NCBI RefSeq assembly: GCF_000521215.1
Contig: NZ_KI928923.1
Coordinates: forward strand, 84,272-148,271
Direction of reading: 5' to 3'
Source of the DNA: Labrenzia sp. DG1229
GTDB lineage: Bacteria; Pseudomonadota; Alphaproteobacteria; Rhizobiales; Stappiaceae
Length of the DNA stretch: 64,000 bases
The notes under the pieces: generated by a model
Told to the model about the DNA's origin: nothing
What the model saw: the letters and a program-made list of their open reading frames with translations, nothing else
Databases searched by the model: none
Shown: positions 1-10,590 of the stretch, one piece after another
Layout of the letters: every line of letters begins with the position of its first letter
Numbering within the stretch: position 1 is the stretch's first letter
Made by a program: the position numbers and the translations under genes

Positions 1-756
1 TTCGGGCTTCCGACAAAACCGGCCCTCGAAGGCCAGTTTCGTATAGTCGTTCATGCGTTTGTCAAAACGCGTCTGCAGCTGGTATGGCGGCGAGGAACAC
101 AGATATAGCTTCCATCCAAGCTGCTCGACATTGTCCAGCCATTCCTCCTCCGAGGCTGTTGAAACGTGGATCCTGTCGCCAACCATTTCGGTCAACCGGA
201 CATACATGTCTCTCGGCACGGAGTACTTGATGGCAACGATGTTCGGCAGTTCCGCAATCCTGGCACACTCCTCCGGCTGCATCAGATACCCGGAGTCCGG
301 GTGGCTCCACATGGCGATACCGATATCAACCTTGTCGCAGATTGCCTTGAAGTACTGGTAAAGTACTTCGCCGCGATCATGAACGAAACTCAGAACCGGT
401 GCGTGGACGACGATATAGTCGGCACCGCAGTCCTGCGCATGTTGTGCCAGCTCAAGGACGGTCTCCAAATTCTGATCGGACACGGACATGATCGTACCGG
501 CCTTGCAACCACATTCATCCACGGCAATCTCGAAGTTCCGCTTGCGCTCTTCCAGCGTCATGGAAAAGAATTCGCCCTGCTTTCCCGCTATGAACAACCC
601 CTGAATGTCAAGATCGTCGATCCAGTGGCGAATGTTGGAACGCAGTCCGGTGTCATCAAACGAAAGATCTTCCTTGAAAGGATTTAGTGCTGCTGCCCAG
701 ATTCCCCGCATGTTCTCTTTTGCGTAGGCCTTGGCGTCGTGTTTTGAATATTTCAT
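1..756 (-). CDS. Dihydrodipicolinate synthase (DapA/NanA) family protein, C-terminus cut by window edge
   Basis: A reading frame open to the window edge gives 252 residues beginning MKYSKHDAKAYAKEN. The order of motifs fits the TIM-barrel class I aldolase/lyase family: an N-terminal GIWAAALNPF strand, GLFIAGKQGEFFSMT where the family has its G-x-x-GE loop, and AIKYS carrying the likely Schiff-base lysine. The usual YNxP motif after the fourth strand is replaced by MWSHP, so the substrate is probably not that of true DapA. The family (about 300 residues) covers dihydrodipicolinate synthase, N-acetylneuraminate lyase, sugar-acid aldolases and aromatic hydratase-aldolases. The gene is divergent from the aspartate dehydrogenase gene and probably belongs to the same catabolic island. 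Substrate unknown; the last 40-50 residues lie outside the window. Confidence 0.8.
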   Translation of the reverse strand, partial: MKYSKHDAKAYAKENMRGIWAAALNPFKEDLSFDDTGLRSNIRHWIDDLDIQGLFIAGKQGEFFSMTLEERKRNFEIAVDECGCKAGTIMSVSDQNLETVLELAQHAQDCGADYIVVHAPVLSFVHDRGEVLYQYFKAICDKVDIGIAMWSHPDSGYLMQPEECARIAELPNIVAIKYSVPRDMYVRLTEMVGDRIHVSTASEEEWLDNVEQLGWKLYLCSSPPYQLQTRFDKRMNDYTKLAFEGRFCRKPE

Positions 757-921
757 GGAACGGGGTCCTGATCGCTCTGCGCCCGATGACGGGCAGGCTT
801 CGGCGCGATAGGAGCAAAACCGCATTCAAAATCCAAATCCAAAGAACGCATGCCGGTATAACCAGAATGGATATCAATGAGAGGATCTCTGCAGGTATTT
901 TTTGGTCAAATCGAGGTCCAA

Positions 922-1713
922 ATGAAAATCGCCCTGATCGGCAACGGCGCAATCGCCCACTATGTCAAAAAACAATTGACCAAACGCAGCCATCACGTCG
1001 CAGCGCTTCTTGTGCGTGCAGACAGGGTGAGTGATTTTGCTGCTGAAGGACAGCTGCTTGAAATTATTGACTCAGTCGATGAATTGCCTGAAGAAATTGA
1101 ACACGTTATCGACTGCGCGGGTCATACCGGGCTGCGCGACTACGGCCCGCAGGTTCTCCGTTCCCATCGTGATTTGACGACGGTGTCGATCGGCGCGCTC
1201 GCAGACGAAGAACTGTCTGGAAGACTGAATGAGGCTGCACTGGAAGGTGAGAGCCGGCTGCATCTTGCCAGTGGCGCCATCGGCGCACTGGATTGCCTGC
1301 GGGCAGCTCGTGTCGGGCGCCTCGATTGCGTACGATATACCGGCTGCAAACCGCCCGTAGGCTGGCTGGGATCTCCCGCCGAGAGAAAACTCGACCTCAA
1401 CGCGCTTCAGGGAGAAGCTCGGACACACTTCAAGGGATCGGCCCGCGCAGCGGCGATTGAATATCCCAAAAATGCAAATGTGGCAGCCGCGGTCGCTCTT
1501 TCGGGTGTCGGTTTCGACAGGACCGAGGTCGAGCTGATCGCTGATCCGAACCTTTCCCAAAACGTTCACGAGATTTTCGCCGAGGGAGAGTTTGGGGAAT
1601 TTCGCTTCCAGATATCGGGACGTACCCTGGCAGACAATCCCAGAAGTGCCGCCCTTGCCGCCATGAGCGTGATCAGTTCGCTGGAACAACAGACCGGAAG
1701 ATTGGTTTTCTAG
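922..1713 (+). CDS. L-aspartate dehydrogenase family protein
   Basis: This 263-residue protein starts with a Rossmann nucleotide-binding motif, MKIALIGNGAIAHYV, and contains ASGAIGALDCLRAAR and a C-terminal ADNPRSAALAAMSVISSL, all typical of the aspartate dehydrogenase (NadX-like) family. The family oxidises L-aspartate with NAD(P)+ to iminoaspartate/oxaloacetate and ammonia, or runs in the reverse direction. The start at 922 is preferred over an upstream ATG at 877 because GAGG lies 6-9 bases before it and the protein then begins directly at the nucleotide-binding strand. A LysR regulator follows 59 bases downstream on the same strand. The neighbourhood is catabolic rather than NAD-biosynthetic, so the real amino-acid substrate could differ from aspartate. 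Confidence 0.8.
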   Translation: MKIALIGNGAIAHYVKKQLTKRSHHVAALLVRADRVSDFAAEGQLLEIIDSVDELPEEIEHVIDCAGHTGLRDYGPQVLRSHRDLTTVSIGALADEELSGRLNEAALEGESRLHLASGAIGALDCLRAARVGRLDCVRYTGCKPPVGWLGSPAERKLDLNALQGEARTHFKGSARAAAIEYPKNANVAAAVALSGVGFDRTEVELIADPNLSQNVHEIFAEGEFGEFRFQISGRTLADNPRSAALAAMSVISSLEQQTGRLVF

Positions 1714-1772
1714 GTCAACCCCAGTATGAATTGACTCATTCGACCTTTGCAAAAGCGCGCTGGGAAACTGAC

Positions 1773-2720
1773 ATGGCCGCACGGCACATCCGAATTGTCG
1801 AGCGTGTGCTCACACGCCTGAAACTCAAGCAGCTGCGTCTGCTGGTCGCGGTTGGCAAACACAACAACATCCAGAACGCAGCGCGTGAGCTGAACGTCTC
1901 CCAGCCTGCCGCCACGAAGATGATCAAGGATCTTGAACTCGATTTCGAAGTTCAGCTCTTCGACCGCACCAACAGGGGCGTTGTCCCGACCCCTTTTGGT
2001 GAAGCCCTGATACGGCACGGTAAACTGATTTTCGCTCAGGTTTCCAATGCGGCTCAGGAACTCGACGACCTGAATGAGGGTAGCAGTGGCCGCGTTGTCA
2101 TCGGAACCCTTCTCGCGGCCTCTCCTCAGCTCCTGCCACTGGCCATTGAAAAGGTTATGCGCGAACGTCCCAACGTAGCCATCAAGGTCGTCGAAGGAAC
2201 CAACGAGATTCTCATGCCGGCGCTGCGATCAGGAGAAATCGATCTCGTCGTCGGACGCTTGCCGACACACCGGCATCGGAGTGAGATCGTCCAGGAGAAG
2301 CTTTACGACGAGAGGATCCTGGCGGTGACAGGTCCAAATCACCCGCTTGCCAATCAGCCTGACCTTTCCTTCGAGCAGCTCAAGCCCTTCGGCTGGATCA
2401 TGCCGCTGGTGGAAACGAGCTTGCGCCGGCAGCTCGACCAGTTTTTTATCGAACGGGATCTTTATGTCCCGCCAATGGTGTTTGAATCCGTTTCTTATCT
2501 GACAAACCGCGCCCTGATGCAGTCCCAAAATCTGATCGGCCTCATGCCTGCCCACGTGCCGGCACAGGATATCGAACTGGAATGTCTGAACGCCATCGAC
2601 TGGAATGTGCCTTTCGGAACAGGCCCGGTCGGTGTGTCCTATCGACAGGAAGGGCATCCATCACCCGTTTGCCAGGCTTTCCTGGACGCATTGCATCAGG
2701 CGGCCGGAGCGATGCGGTAA
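1773..2720 (+). CDS. LysR family transcriptional regulator
   Basis: The 315-residue product has the LysR layout. The N-terminal winged helix-turn-helix is LKLKQLRLLVAVGKHNNIQN followed by AARELNVSQPAATKMIKDLE. A periplasmic-binding-protein-like effector domain runs from about residue 95. The HTH wording resembles the GbpR subgroup, whose members often control sugar or organic-acid uptake. The ATG at 1773 has GGGAA 7-11 bases upstream and is favoured over a TTG at 1731. The gene lies between the aspartate dehydrogenase gene and a convergent aldehyde dehydrogenase gene and is the only regulator in the island, so it probably controls these genes and the TRAP transporter. The effector is unknown. 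Confidence 0.88.
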   Translation: MAARHIRIVERVLTRLKLKQLRLLVAVGKHNNIQNAARELNVSQPAATKMIKDLELDFEVQLFDRTNRGVVPTPFGEALIRHGKLIFAQVSNAAQELDDLNEGSSGRVVIGTLLAASPQLLPLAIEKVMRERPNVAIKVVEGTNEILMPALRSGEIDLVVGRLPTHRHRSEIVQEKLYDERILAVTGPNHPLANQPDLSFEQLKPFGWIMPLVETSLRRQLDQFFIERDLYVPPMVFESVSYLTNRALMQSQNLIGLMPAHVPAQDIELECLNAIDWNVPFGTGPVGVSYRQEGHPSPVCQAFLDALHQAAGAMR

Positions 2721-2740
2721 GGACAGCCCAAGCCCTGTAT

Positions 2741-4177
2741 TCAACCGATGGTGATCTTGTGGGAAACGTTTTTCACCACCGTATAATGGTGCAAGCCTTC
2801 CTCCCCGCCTTCACGGCCATAGCCGCTCGACTTTACTCCACCGAAAGGCGTCTCTGGCAGTGACGCCTCAAGCGTATTGATGGACAAATTGCCTGTCTCC
2901 ACGCCGTCCACCAGCTTTTCGACATTTGCCGCCGAATGAGTAAAGCCATAGGCAGCAAGGCCAAAAGGCAATCGGTTTGCCTGTGCGATTCCCTCTTCCA
3001 GGGAGGACACCGGATTGATAATCGCGATCGGACCGAAAGGCTCTTCGCTCATGATCCGCGCCTCGTCCGGTACGTTGGCAAGGACGGTGGGCTCGAAAAA
3101 GTAGCCCTTGTTGCCGATCCTGTGTCCACCGGTTCTAAGCTCGGCACCGTTGGAAACCGCGTCCTCGACCAGTTCCGACATCGCCGCAAGCCGGCGCTCG
3201 TTGGCAACCGGTCCCATTTGGGTTTTCTCGTTCAGTCCATCGCCGACAACAATGGCATCGGCACTTGCAACGAAGCTTTGTGCAAATGTCTCGAATTGCG
3301 TCTCACCGACATAAAATCTGGTCGGCGACGTACATACCTGACCCGCATTGCGATACTTGCGACTGGCACAGATCCCGCCGACCTCTTCGGGGTCAACGTC
3401 ATCGCATACGATAACCGGTGCATGGCCACCCAGTTCCATCAGCACGGGTGTCATGTGATCGGACGCCAGCCCCGTCAATTGACGCCCGACGACGGTGGAA
3501 CCCGTGAAGGCAACCAGCCGGATCTGGTCTTGCGGGATCAGATAGGACGAGATCTCCGAAGGAGCACCGAAAACCAGATTGAGCACTCCGGCAGGTAGCC
3601 CTGCATCATGAAAGGCACGAGCGATATGCAAGGCTCCTGCAGGCGTTTCTTCAGCCGCCTTGAGGATAACCGAGCACCCGGCGGCAAGCGCTCCCGCGAC
3701 TTTCCGGGCCGGCTGGCTCATCGGGAAATTCCAGGGTGCAAATGCGGCTACGGTTCCGATCGGTTGCCGAAGGACCGTGTGGCGCAGCCCCGGCGCCCCC
3801 GGGATTGCACGTCCATAAAGACGCTGGCATTCTCCTGCATCCCACTCGAAGAATTCGCTGCCCCGAACGACCTCCAACTGACCTTGCCTGTAGGGTTTTC
3901 CATGCTCGCAGGTGATCGAATAGGCAACATCGTTGATCCGTTCGCGCATCAGCCGGGCGGCTTTCAAAATGATGTCGCTGCGATCTCGCGGCGACGTGCG
4001 GCTCCACACCTTGAAACCGCGCCCGGCAGCTTCCAATGCATCGTCCAGATCATTTTGATCCGCAATTGGCAGATCGCCAATCACCTCTTCATTCGCCGGA
4101 TTGACGACCGGAAGCGTTGCAATGGTTTTCCGGAACTGCCCGTCGATATAAAGGTGGAGATCAGGATAGGTGCTCAT
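2741..4177 (-). CDS. NAD(P)-dependent aldehyde dehydrogenase (succinate-semialdehyde dehydrogenase-like)
   Basis: The 478-residue protein has the full aldehyde dehydrogenase signature: APWNFPMSQPARK with the oxyanion-hole Asn150, FTGSTVVG in the cofactor fold, MELGGHAPVIV with general base Glu248, and NAGQVCTSPTRF with nucleophile Cys282. Its overall pattern is nearest to the succinate-semialdehyde dehydrogenase group. The start MSTYPDLHLYIDG is chosen because the family begins a few residues before the YIDG strand; an ATG 60 bases upstream adds an unlikely tail. It is downstream of a TRAP operon on the same strand, with a 214-base gap that contains TTCATATGAA. In this context it may oxidise a semialdehyde formed after ring cleavage by the nearby dioxygenase, which is an inference. 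Confidence 0.88.
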   Translation of the reverse strand: MSTYPDLHLYIDGQFRKTIATLPVVNPANEEVIGDLPIADQNDLDDALEAAGRGFKVWSRTSPRDRSDIILKAARLMRERINDVAYSITCEHGKPYRQGQLEVVRGSEFFEWDAGECQRLYGRAIPGAPGLRHTVLRQPIGTVAAFAPWNFPMSQPARKVAGALAAGCSVILKAAEETPAGALHIARAFHDAGLPAGVLNLVFGAPSEISSYLIPQDQIRLVAFTGSTVVGRQLTGLASDHMTPVLMELGGHAPVIVCDDVDPEEVGGICASRKYRNAGQVCTSPTRFYVGETQFETFAQSFVASADAIVVGDGLNEKTQMGPVANERRLAAMSELVEDAVSNGAELRTGGHRIGNKGYFFEPTVLANVPDEARIMSEEPFGPIAIINPVSSLEEGIAQANRLPFGLAAYGFTHSAANVEKLVDGVETGNLSINTLEASLPETPFGGVKSSGYGREGGEEGLHHYTVVKNVSHKITIG

Positions 4178-4391
4178 GGTCTGTTTTGTCTCATTCGGCC
4201 ATCTTTCCAAAATGACTAACAAGGCGGACACCATCACATCAATTCATATGAAATGATCCTGTTATAGCATAAATGAATACCAGAAACTGGCGCACGCTAT
4301 CTCGTCAATATATTGTTTTTATTGACTTAAAACGAACAGCTATTCCGATCTGAGAGTTACCGCCAATTCACGGTGAAGGCGCAATTCGATA

Positions 4392-5651
4392 TCAGAGCAA
4401 CGCAGTCGTCAGACTTGGAAACCAGCTCAGAAGAACCAGGATCAACGCGACTGCCGCCAGGAAGGGATAAAGCTGCCTGAAAATGGACATTGGCTTGGAG
4501 CCCGTCATTGCGGACGTGATGTAAAGACCCGCGCCGACGGGCGGCGTCAGAAGACCAAGCACCAGGTTGAGACAGATGATCACCCCGAACTGGAATGGAT
4601 CGATGTCGTAGTTGTTCTGAGCGATCGGTAGCAGGATCGGTGCGATCAGGATAAGCGCCGCAATACCGTCCAGCACCATGCCGATGAAGAAAAGCGCACA
4701 ATTGACGATCAAAAGGAAAACAAAGGGGTCGGAGGTAATGGTCGTGATCTGCGCCGCCAGTTTTTGAGGGATTGCCTCGTAGATGATGACCCAGCCGAAC
4801 ACGTTCGCCGTCGCAATCAGAAAGATGACGAGGCTGGAATTCTTGGCGGTCCTGATGAAGATCTCGCCAAGACGGGCGAGCTTCAGATCCCTGTAGACAA
4901 GCGTCCCGATGACAAAGGCGACAAACGAGGCGACCGCGGCCGATTCAGTCGGCGTTGCAATGCCGAACAGGATACCGCCGACGATTGCAAACGGGATCAA
5001 CGCTGCCGGCAGGCAGTCGCGTAACGCGCCGATTGCTTCTTGTGCGCTCATCCAGTTTCCCTTTGGAAACTCCTGGGACAGGCCAATCAGCGCTACGATC
5101 ACGAAAAAAGCCGCCGACAGCAGCAGTCCCGGGATGATGCCTGCCAGAAACATGTCGCCAATCGGGATCTGCGCCAGAACACCATAAATAACGAACAGCA
5201 TGGAGGGAGGAATGATCGGCGACAGCAGGCCTCCGGCTGCGGTTGTCGCGGCGGCGAAATCCCGGCTGTATCCTTCTTTTTCCATGGCCGGAACCATGGC
5301 TCGGGACATCACGGCGATCTGGGAAGCAGCAGACCCGATGATCGCCGCCATGAACATGTTGGCCAGCAGGTTGATATAGGCGAGCCCTCCGCGAAACCCG
5401 CCGACAAAGACCCGTGCAGCCTGCACCAGCCGGCTGGTGAGGCCGCCTTCATTCATCAATTCGCCAGTCAGCATGAACAACGGAATCGCCAGCAATCCAT
5501 AGTTTTCGATCCCCGAAAACATCTGCTGCGCGAATGAAGAAAAAAGGACGGTATTGCCGCTCGCCTGAATGTACCAGGCTGCTGAAAGTGCCAACACGAT
5601 ACTGATCGGAACCGCACCGAACAGAAGCAGCAGGAAGACGACACCGGTCAC
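4392..5651 (-). CDS. TRAP transporter large permease subunit (DctM family)
   Basis: The 419-residue protein consists almost entirely of hydrophobic helices, with family motifs GGLTSRLVQAARVFVGGFRGGL, MVPAMEKEGYSRDFAAATTAAGGLLSPIIPPS and GILFGIATPTESAA. It is the inner-membrane ion-coupled channel of a tripartite ATP-independent periplasmic transporter. The GTG start overlaps the stop codon of the small permease gene by 4 bases (GTGA) and is preceded by GGAG, so the two are translationally coupled. It works with the small subunit and the binding protein encoded upstream on the same strand. Confidence 0.93.
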   Translation of the reverse strand: MTGVVFLLLLFGAVPISIVLALSAAWYIQASGNTVLFSSFAQQMFSGIENYGLLAIPLFMLTGELMNEGGLTSRLVQAARVFVGGFRGGLAYINLLANMFMAAIIGSAASQIAVMSRAMVPAMEKEGYSRDFAAATTAAGGLLSPIIPPSMLFVIYGVLAQIPIGDMFLAGIIPGLLLSAAFFVIVALIGLSQEFPKGNWMSAQEAIGALRDCLPAALIPFAIVGGILFGIATPTESAAVASFVAFVIGTLVYRDLKLARLGEIFIRTAKNSSLVIFLIATANVFGWVIIYEAIPQKLAAQITTITSDPFVFLLIVNCALFFIGMVLDGIAALILIAPILLPIAQNNYDIDPFQFGVIICLNLVLGLLTPPVGAGLYITSAMTGSKPMSIFRQLYPFLAAVALILVLLSWFPSLTTALL

Positions 5652-6205
5652 GGATGATTTCTCCCGATACTCTTGTTCGCAAGGAGCCCGGTGAGCGTGC
5701 CGATCACATTGGAAATGGCGTGAAGGACAAGGCCCGCAGCGAAGATTGGCATGATTGTCCAGATCCAGGCCTTGCCGAAGCCAAGTGTGTTTGTTGGTTC
5801 CGCATAGATGAAATTGAAGGTTTCCCCCTGAAAGGCCTCCGTGTCAAATCCACTGTCCCAGAGCGCGGCGGGGTCGAACCAGATCCAACAGCACCAGACA
5901 ATAAGCACCGCAAATACCAGAATGATCAGATCGACGCCCAGTTGAGCGATTGCGAGACCTTTGCGGGGCAGCAGATCGATCAGAATGCTTACACTGACGC
6001 TTGATTTGTAATGAATGGCGGCGGACGCCGCCAGAAACGTCATCCAGATCATTGTGTAGATGGCGGCTTCGTCGATCCAGAATATTGCGCTGTTTGCCGC
6101 CCGCGTGACCACATTGACAAGAATGAGGAGTGTGACAAGCATCGCAAAGAACGCAGCAAGTCCGACTTCACACTGCGCCCATCGCGCGGAGAACCGATAT
6201 AACAT
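5648..6205 (-). CDS. TRAP transporter small permease subunit (DctQ family)
   Basis: The 185-residue protein has four predicted membrane helices: an N-terminal segment ending LVTLLILVNVVTRA, a central AAIYTMIWMTFLAASAAIHY, LGVDLIILVFAVLIVWCCW, and a C-terminal helix. This is the DctQ layout. FWIDEAAIYTMIW corresponds to the W-x-E-E family signature. AGGA lies 8 bases before the ATG, directly after an intergenic hairpin that separates this gene from the binding-protein gene. It pairs with the overlapping DctM gene. Confidence 0.88.
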   Translation of the reverse strand: MLYRFSARWAQCEVGLAAFFAMLVTLLILVNVVTRAANSAIFWIDEAAIYTMIWMTFLAASAAIHYKSSVSVSILIDLLPRKGLAIAQLGVDLIILVFAVLIVWCCWIWFDPAALWDSGFDTEAFQGETFNFIYAEPTNTLGFGKAWIWTIMPIFAAGLVLHAISNVIGTLTGLLANKSIGRNHP

Positions 6206-6220
6206 TCAAAACGTCCTAAA

Positions 6221-6247
6221 AAACTGGCCCTCGACAAGGGCCAGTTT
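6221..6247 (-). terminator. Intrinsic terminator/attenuator between TRAP binding-protein and permease genes
   Basis: Two perfect 11-base arms (AAACTGGCCCT and its complement) surround a 5-base loop. In the transcribed minus strand the stem is followed by six T residues. It lies between the stop of the binding-protein gene and the start of the small permease gene. It can lower permease expression relative to the binding protein, the usual need in binding-protein-dependent transporters. Confidence 0.8.
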
Positions 6248-6262
6248 CAATAGCATGACCGA

Positions 6263-7291
<1,029 letters not shown>

Positions 7292-7311
7292 TCACAATTG
7301 GCTTGTTCTGT

Positions 7312-8170
<859 letters not shown>

Positions 8171-9253
8171 TTGGCAAGTGTCGAAGGTCAACTCAAGCTG
8201 GAGGCGTCTCCCGGTTTCTCGTCCTGGCTGGAAAGTCACGACCTGTCGCTGGCCATATCAACCTACCAGGCAGCAAAAATCTTCCTGATCGGCAACAATT
8301 CCGAAACCGGTCGCATCTCGATTTTCGAACGGACATTCGCACGCGCAATGGGCCTGGCTGCGTCCGCCGATGCGCGGCAGCTTTGGCTCGCATCGCAGTT
8401 TCAACTGTGGCGCTTCGAGGATTTTCTGTTCAGGGAACGCGCGCAGACTGACTATGACGCGGTCTATGTACCCATAGAAGGCCGCACGGTGGGTGAAGTC
8501 GACATCCACGACATTCACCCGAGACCAGACCAACCGCCTCTCTTCGTCGTTTCCCGGTTCAACTGTATCGCCACGCTGGACGCGGAAAACAGTTTTGCAC
8601 CGCTTTGGATGCCGCGGTTCATTGACGCGATGGTAGCGGAGGACCGTTGCCATCTGAACGGAATGGCGGTCGAAGGCGACACGCCGAAACTTGTTACCTG
8701 TGTTGCCACCACAAATTCGGGCGGTGAATGGCGAGACCATCGACGCGACGGCGGGATTGTGATCGACGTCGAAACGAACGAGATCATCGCGAGCGGATTT
8801 TCAATGCCGCACTCCCCTCGTCTCAAGGACGGCCGATGTTATCTCATCCAGTCCGGCACCGGTGAATTCGGCACACTCGACCTGGCGAGCGGTCGCTTTA
8901 CACCCATTTGCCGGCTCCAGGGATTTGCCAGGGGATTGAGCCTTGTCGGCAACCATGCGGTCATCGGTGTCTCGAAACCAAGGGATGAAAGGCATTTCGG
9001 CGGGTTGGCTCTTTCAGACACACTTGCGGAGGCAGGTCTCGACCCGCTTTGCCATATTGCGATCGTCAACCTGACCTCAGGTGAAATAGAACACAGGCTC
9101 GTCTTCGAGGGACTTGTGAGCGAACTCTACGACGTCGCCCTTCTGAACGGTATTCGCAGACCGATGGTCCACGGCTTTGTGCAGCCGGACTTGCGGTTCG
9201 TGATCCGTCCGGCTCCCTTCGATCTCGAGCGGCATAACGGCGCCGCCTCATGA
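8171..9253 (+). CDS. TIGR03032/DUF4915-type conserved protein, probable beta-propeller
   Basis: The 360-residue protein matches my recollection of the TIGR03032 family: WLESHDLSLAISTYQAAKIFLIG near the N-terminus, then HLNGMAVEGDTPKLVTCVATTNSGGEWR, GGIVIDVETNEIIASGFSMPHSPRL and GFARGLSLVGNHAVIGVSKPR. The repeated beta-rich segments suggest a propeller; no signal peptide is present. The function of the family is not known. The start is a TTG at 8171; no in-frame ATG precedes residue 59, and the ribosome site is weak. The stop overlaps the ATG of the glycosyltransferase gene by 4 bases (ATGA), so the two are translationally coupled and probably act on the same pathway. Confidence 0.75.
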   Translation: MASVEGQLKLEASPGFSSWLESHDLSLAISTYQAAKIFLIGNNSETGRISIFERTFARAMGLAASADARQLWLASQFQLWRFEDFLFRERAQTDYDAVYVPIEGRTVGEVDIHDIHPRPDQPPLFVVSRFNCIATLDAENSFAPLWMPRFIDAMVAEDRCHLNGMAVEGDTPKLVTCVATTNSGGEWRDHRRDGGIVIDVETNEIIASGFSMPHSPRLKDGRCYLIQSGTGEFGTLDLASGRFTPICRLQGFARGLSLVGNHAVIGVSKPRDERHFGGLALSDTLAEAGLDPLCHIAIVNLTSGEIEHRLVFEGLVSELYDVALLNGIRRPMVHGFVQPDLRFVIRPAPFDLERHNGAAS

Positions 9254-10470
9254 CCGCTCGCAAGCGAATGCTCATCTGTTGGGAAGTTGGCGCAAATTAC
9301 GGTCACGCGGCAATGATTTCTCAATTGCTGCCCTGGATTCCGGAAGAAATAGACATTCTTGCTGCCGTTCGCGATCCGGTTTCGTTTCGAGCACAGATTT
9401 CCGACCCACGCATTCAGGTGTTGGCCGCCCCCTTTGCGCCGGACATCAAGGTCACCAGAAAAGAAGCTGTTGGACTGAATTACCCGGATGTCCTGCGATT
9501 TGTCGGCTGGAACGATATCAACGTCCTTTCGGCCTATCTGGAATGCTGGGAAGTCCTGCTTCGGGAGGTCAATGCCGACATTCTTCTTGCCCAGGCCGCA
9601 CCGACCGCGCTTCTTGCCGCACGTGCCCTCGACATTCCAAGGGTCGTGATCGGTGGTGGGTATGATCTGCCGCCAAGAGCCACACCAATGCCAGCCTTCA
9701 TGCACTGGGAGCCGAGCGACCGGGAAGAGTTGTTGAGACGCGAGGCCGCTGTCTTGACCGTTGCAAACGCCGCTCTGAAGCAGCGGGGGCATTCCGGCCT
9801 TGCGACATTTCGCGACCTGCTGGACACGGACGGCTATGTGTTGGTCACTGTTCCCGAACTTGATCACTACGGTGATCGCGCTGCAATAGAACCGGACCAC
9901 ACCCCCTATCTCGGGCCTGTTGCCGGCCTTGCATTCGGCGAGGACGTCGCCTGGCGACCGGATGCGGACTACCGCATCTTCGCATATCTCCGTCCGGGCA
10001 ATCCGAGGTTCGAAACCGCAATCAAGGCACTTGCGTCCCTGCCGGCAAAGACGGATATCGTGCTGGCGGCACCGGGCACTCCCGCAAACCTGCCGGACCG
10101 CCTCAAGAGCACATCGCTGCGCCTGTTTACAGGTCCAGTGAACGTGGAACCGTTGCTGGCCCGCTGCAATCTTGGCATCAGCCATGCCTCTGCGAACATG
10201 GCGACCAATTTCGCAATGCACGGCGTGCCTCAGATCGGATTGCCCAACCACACGGAACAGACGATGATGGCTCATGCGTTCTCACGAAGCCATCTGGGCT
10301 TGGGACTGGTAGGAAAAGCCTCTCCGGACCAGTTGATCGGCGCCATCGATCTGGTGCGCTCCTCTGAGAAAGTTGCCAAGGCAGCTGAAGAGTTTTCTGT
10401 CAGGTGGACGGCCAATGATGCCACTCGCACTGGCCGGCACGCCGCTGAGCAGGTCACTTCTTTGCTTTAG
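9250..10470 (+). CDS. Glycosyltransferase, UGT/MGT-like GT-B fold
   Basis: The 406-residue product has a GT-B layout: an N-terminal acceptor domain starting MLICWEVGANYGHAAMISQLLPWI, a linker, then a donor domain with DYRIFAYLRPGNPRFETAIKALASL, RLFTGPVNVEPLLARCNLGISHASANMATNFAMHGVPQIGLPNHTEQ. The last part corresponds to the nucleotide-sugar motif of UDP-glycosyltransferases (GGxxT and PxxxDQ positions), but is diverged: SHASANMA replaces HGGxGT and NHTEQ replaces DQ. It overlaps the TIGR03032-type gene by 4 bases. The acceptor is unknown; the Tyr-rich protein encoded next on the same strand is one candidate, by position only. Confidence 0.78.
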   Translation: MTARKRMLICWEVGANYGHAAMISQLLPWIPEEIDILAAVRDPVSFRAQISDPRIQVLAAPFAPDIKVTRKEAVGLNYPDVLRFVGWNDINVLSAYLECWEVLLREVNADILLAQAAPTALLAARALDIPRVVIGGGYDLPPRATPMPAFMHWEPSDREELLRREAAVLTVANAALKQRGHSGLATFRDLLDTDGYVLVTVPELDHYGDRAAIEPDHTPYLGPVAGLAFGEDVAWRPDADYRIFAYLRPGNPRFETAIKALASLPAKTDIVLAAPGTPANLPDRLKSTSLRLFTGPVNVEPLLARCNLGISHASANMATNFAMHGVPQIGLPNHTEQTMMAHAFSRSHLGLGLVGKASPDQLIGAIDLVRSSEKVAKAAEEFSVRWTANDATRTGRHAAEQVTSLL

Positions 10471-10590
10471 AAAACGGTCCATGTCAGTGCAGCCATAATC
10501 AGGTATTGGTGAAATTGACGATTAGTGCTAACGTAACGTCATTAACTAAACACTTTTTCTTTCCCACGTTGGTTTTCAGGGGGAATTTCG

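Noticed and set aside
9127..10275. A 382-residue frame antisense to the glycosyltransferase
   Set aside because: Basic, cysteine-rich translation without motifs, fully covered by a real gene.
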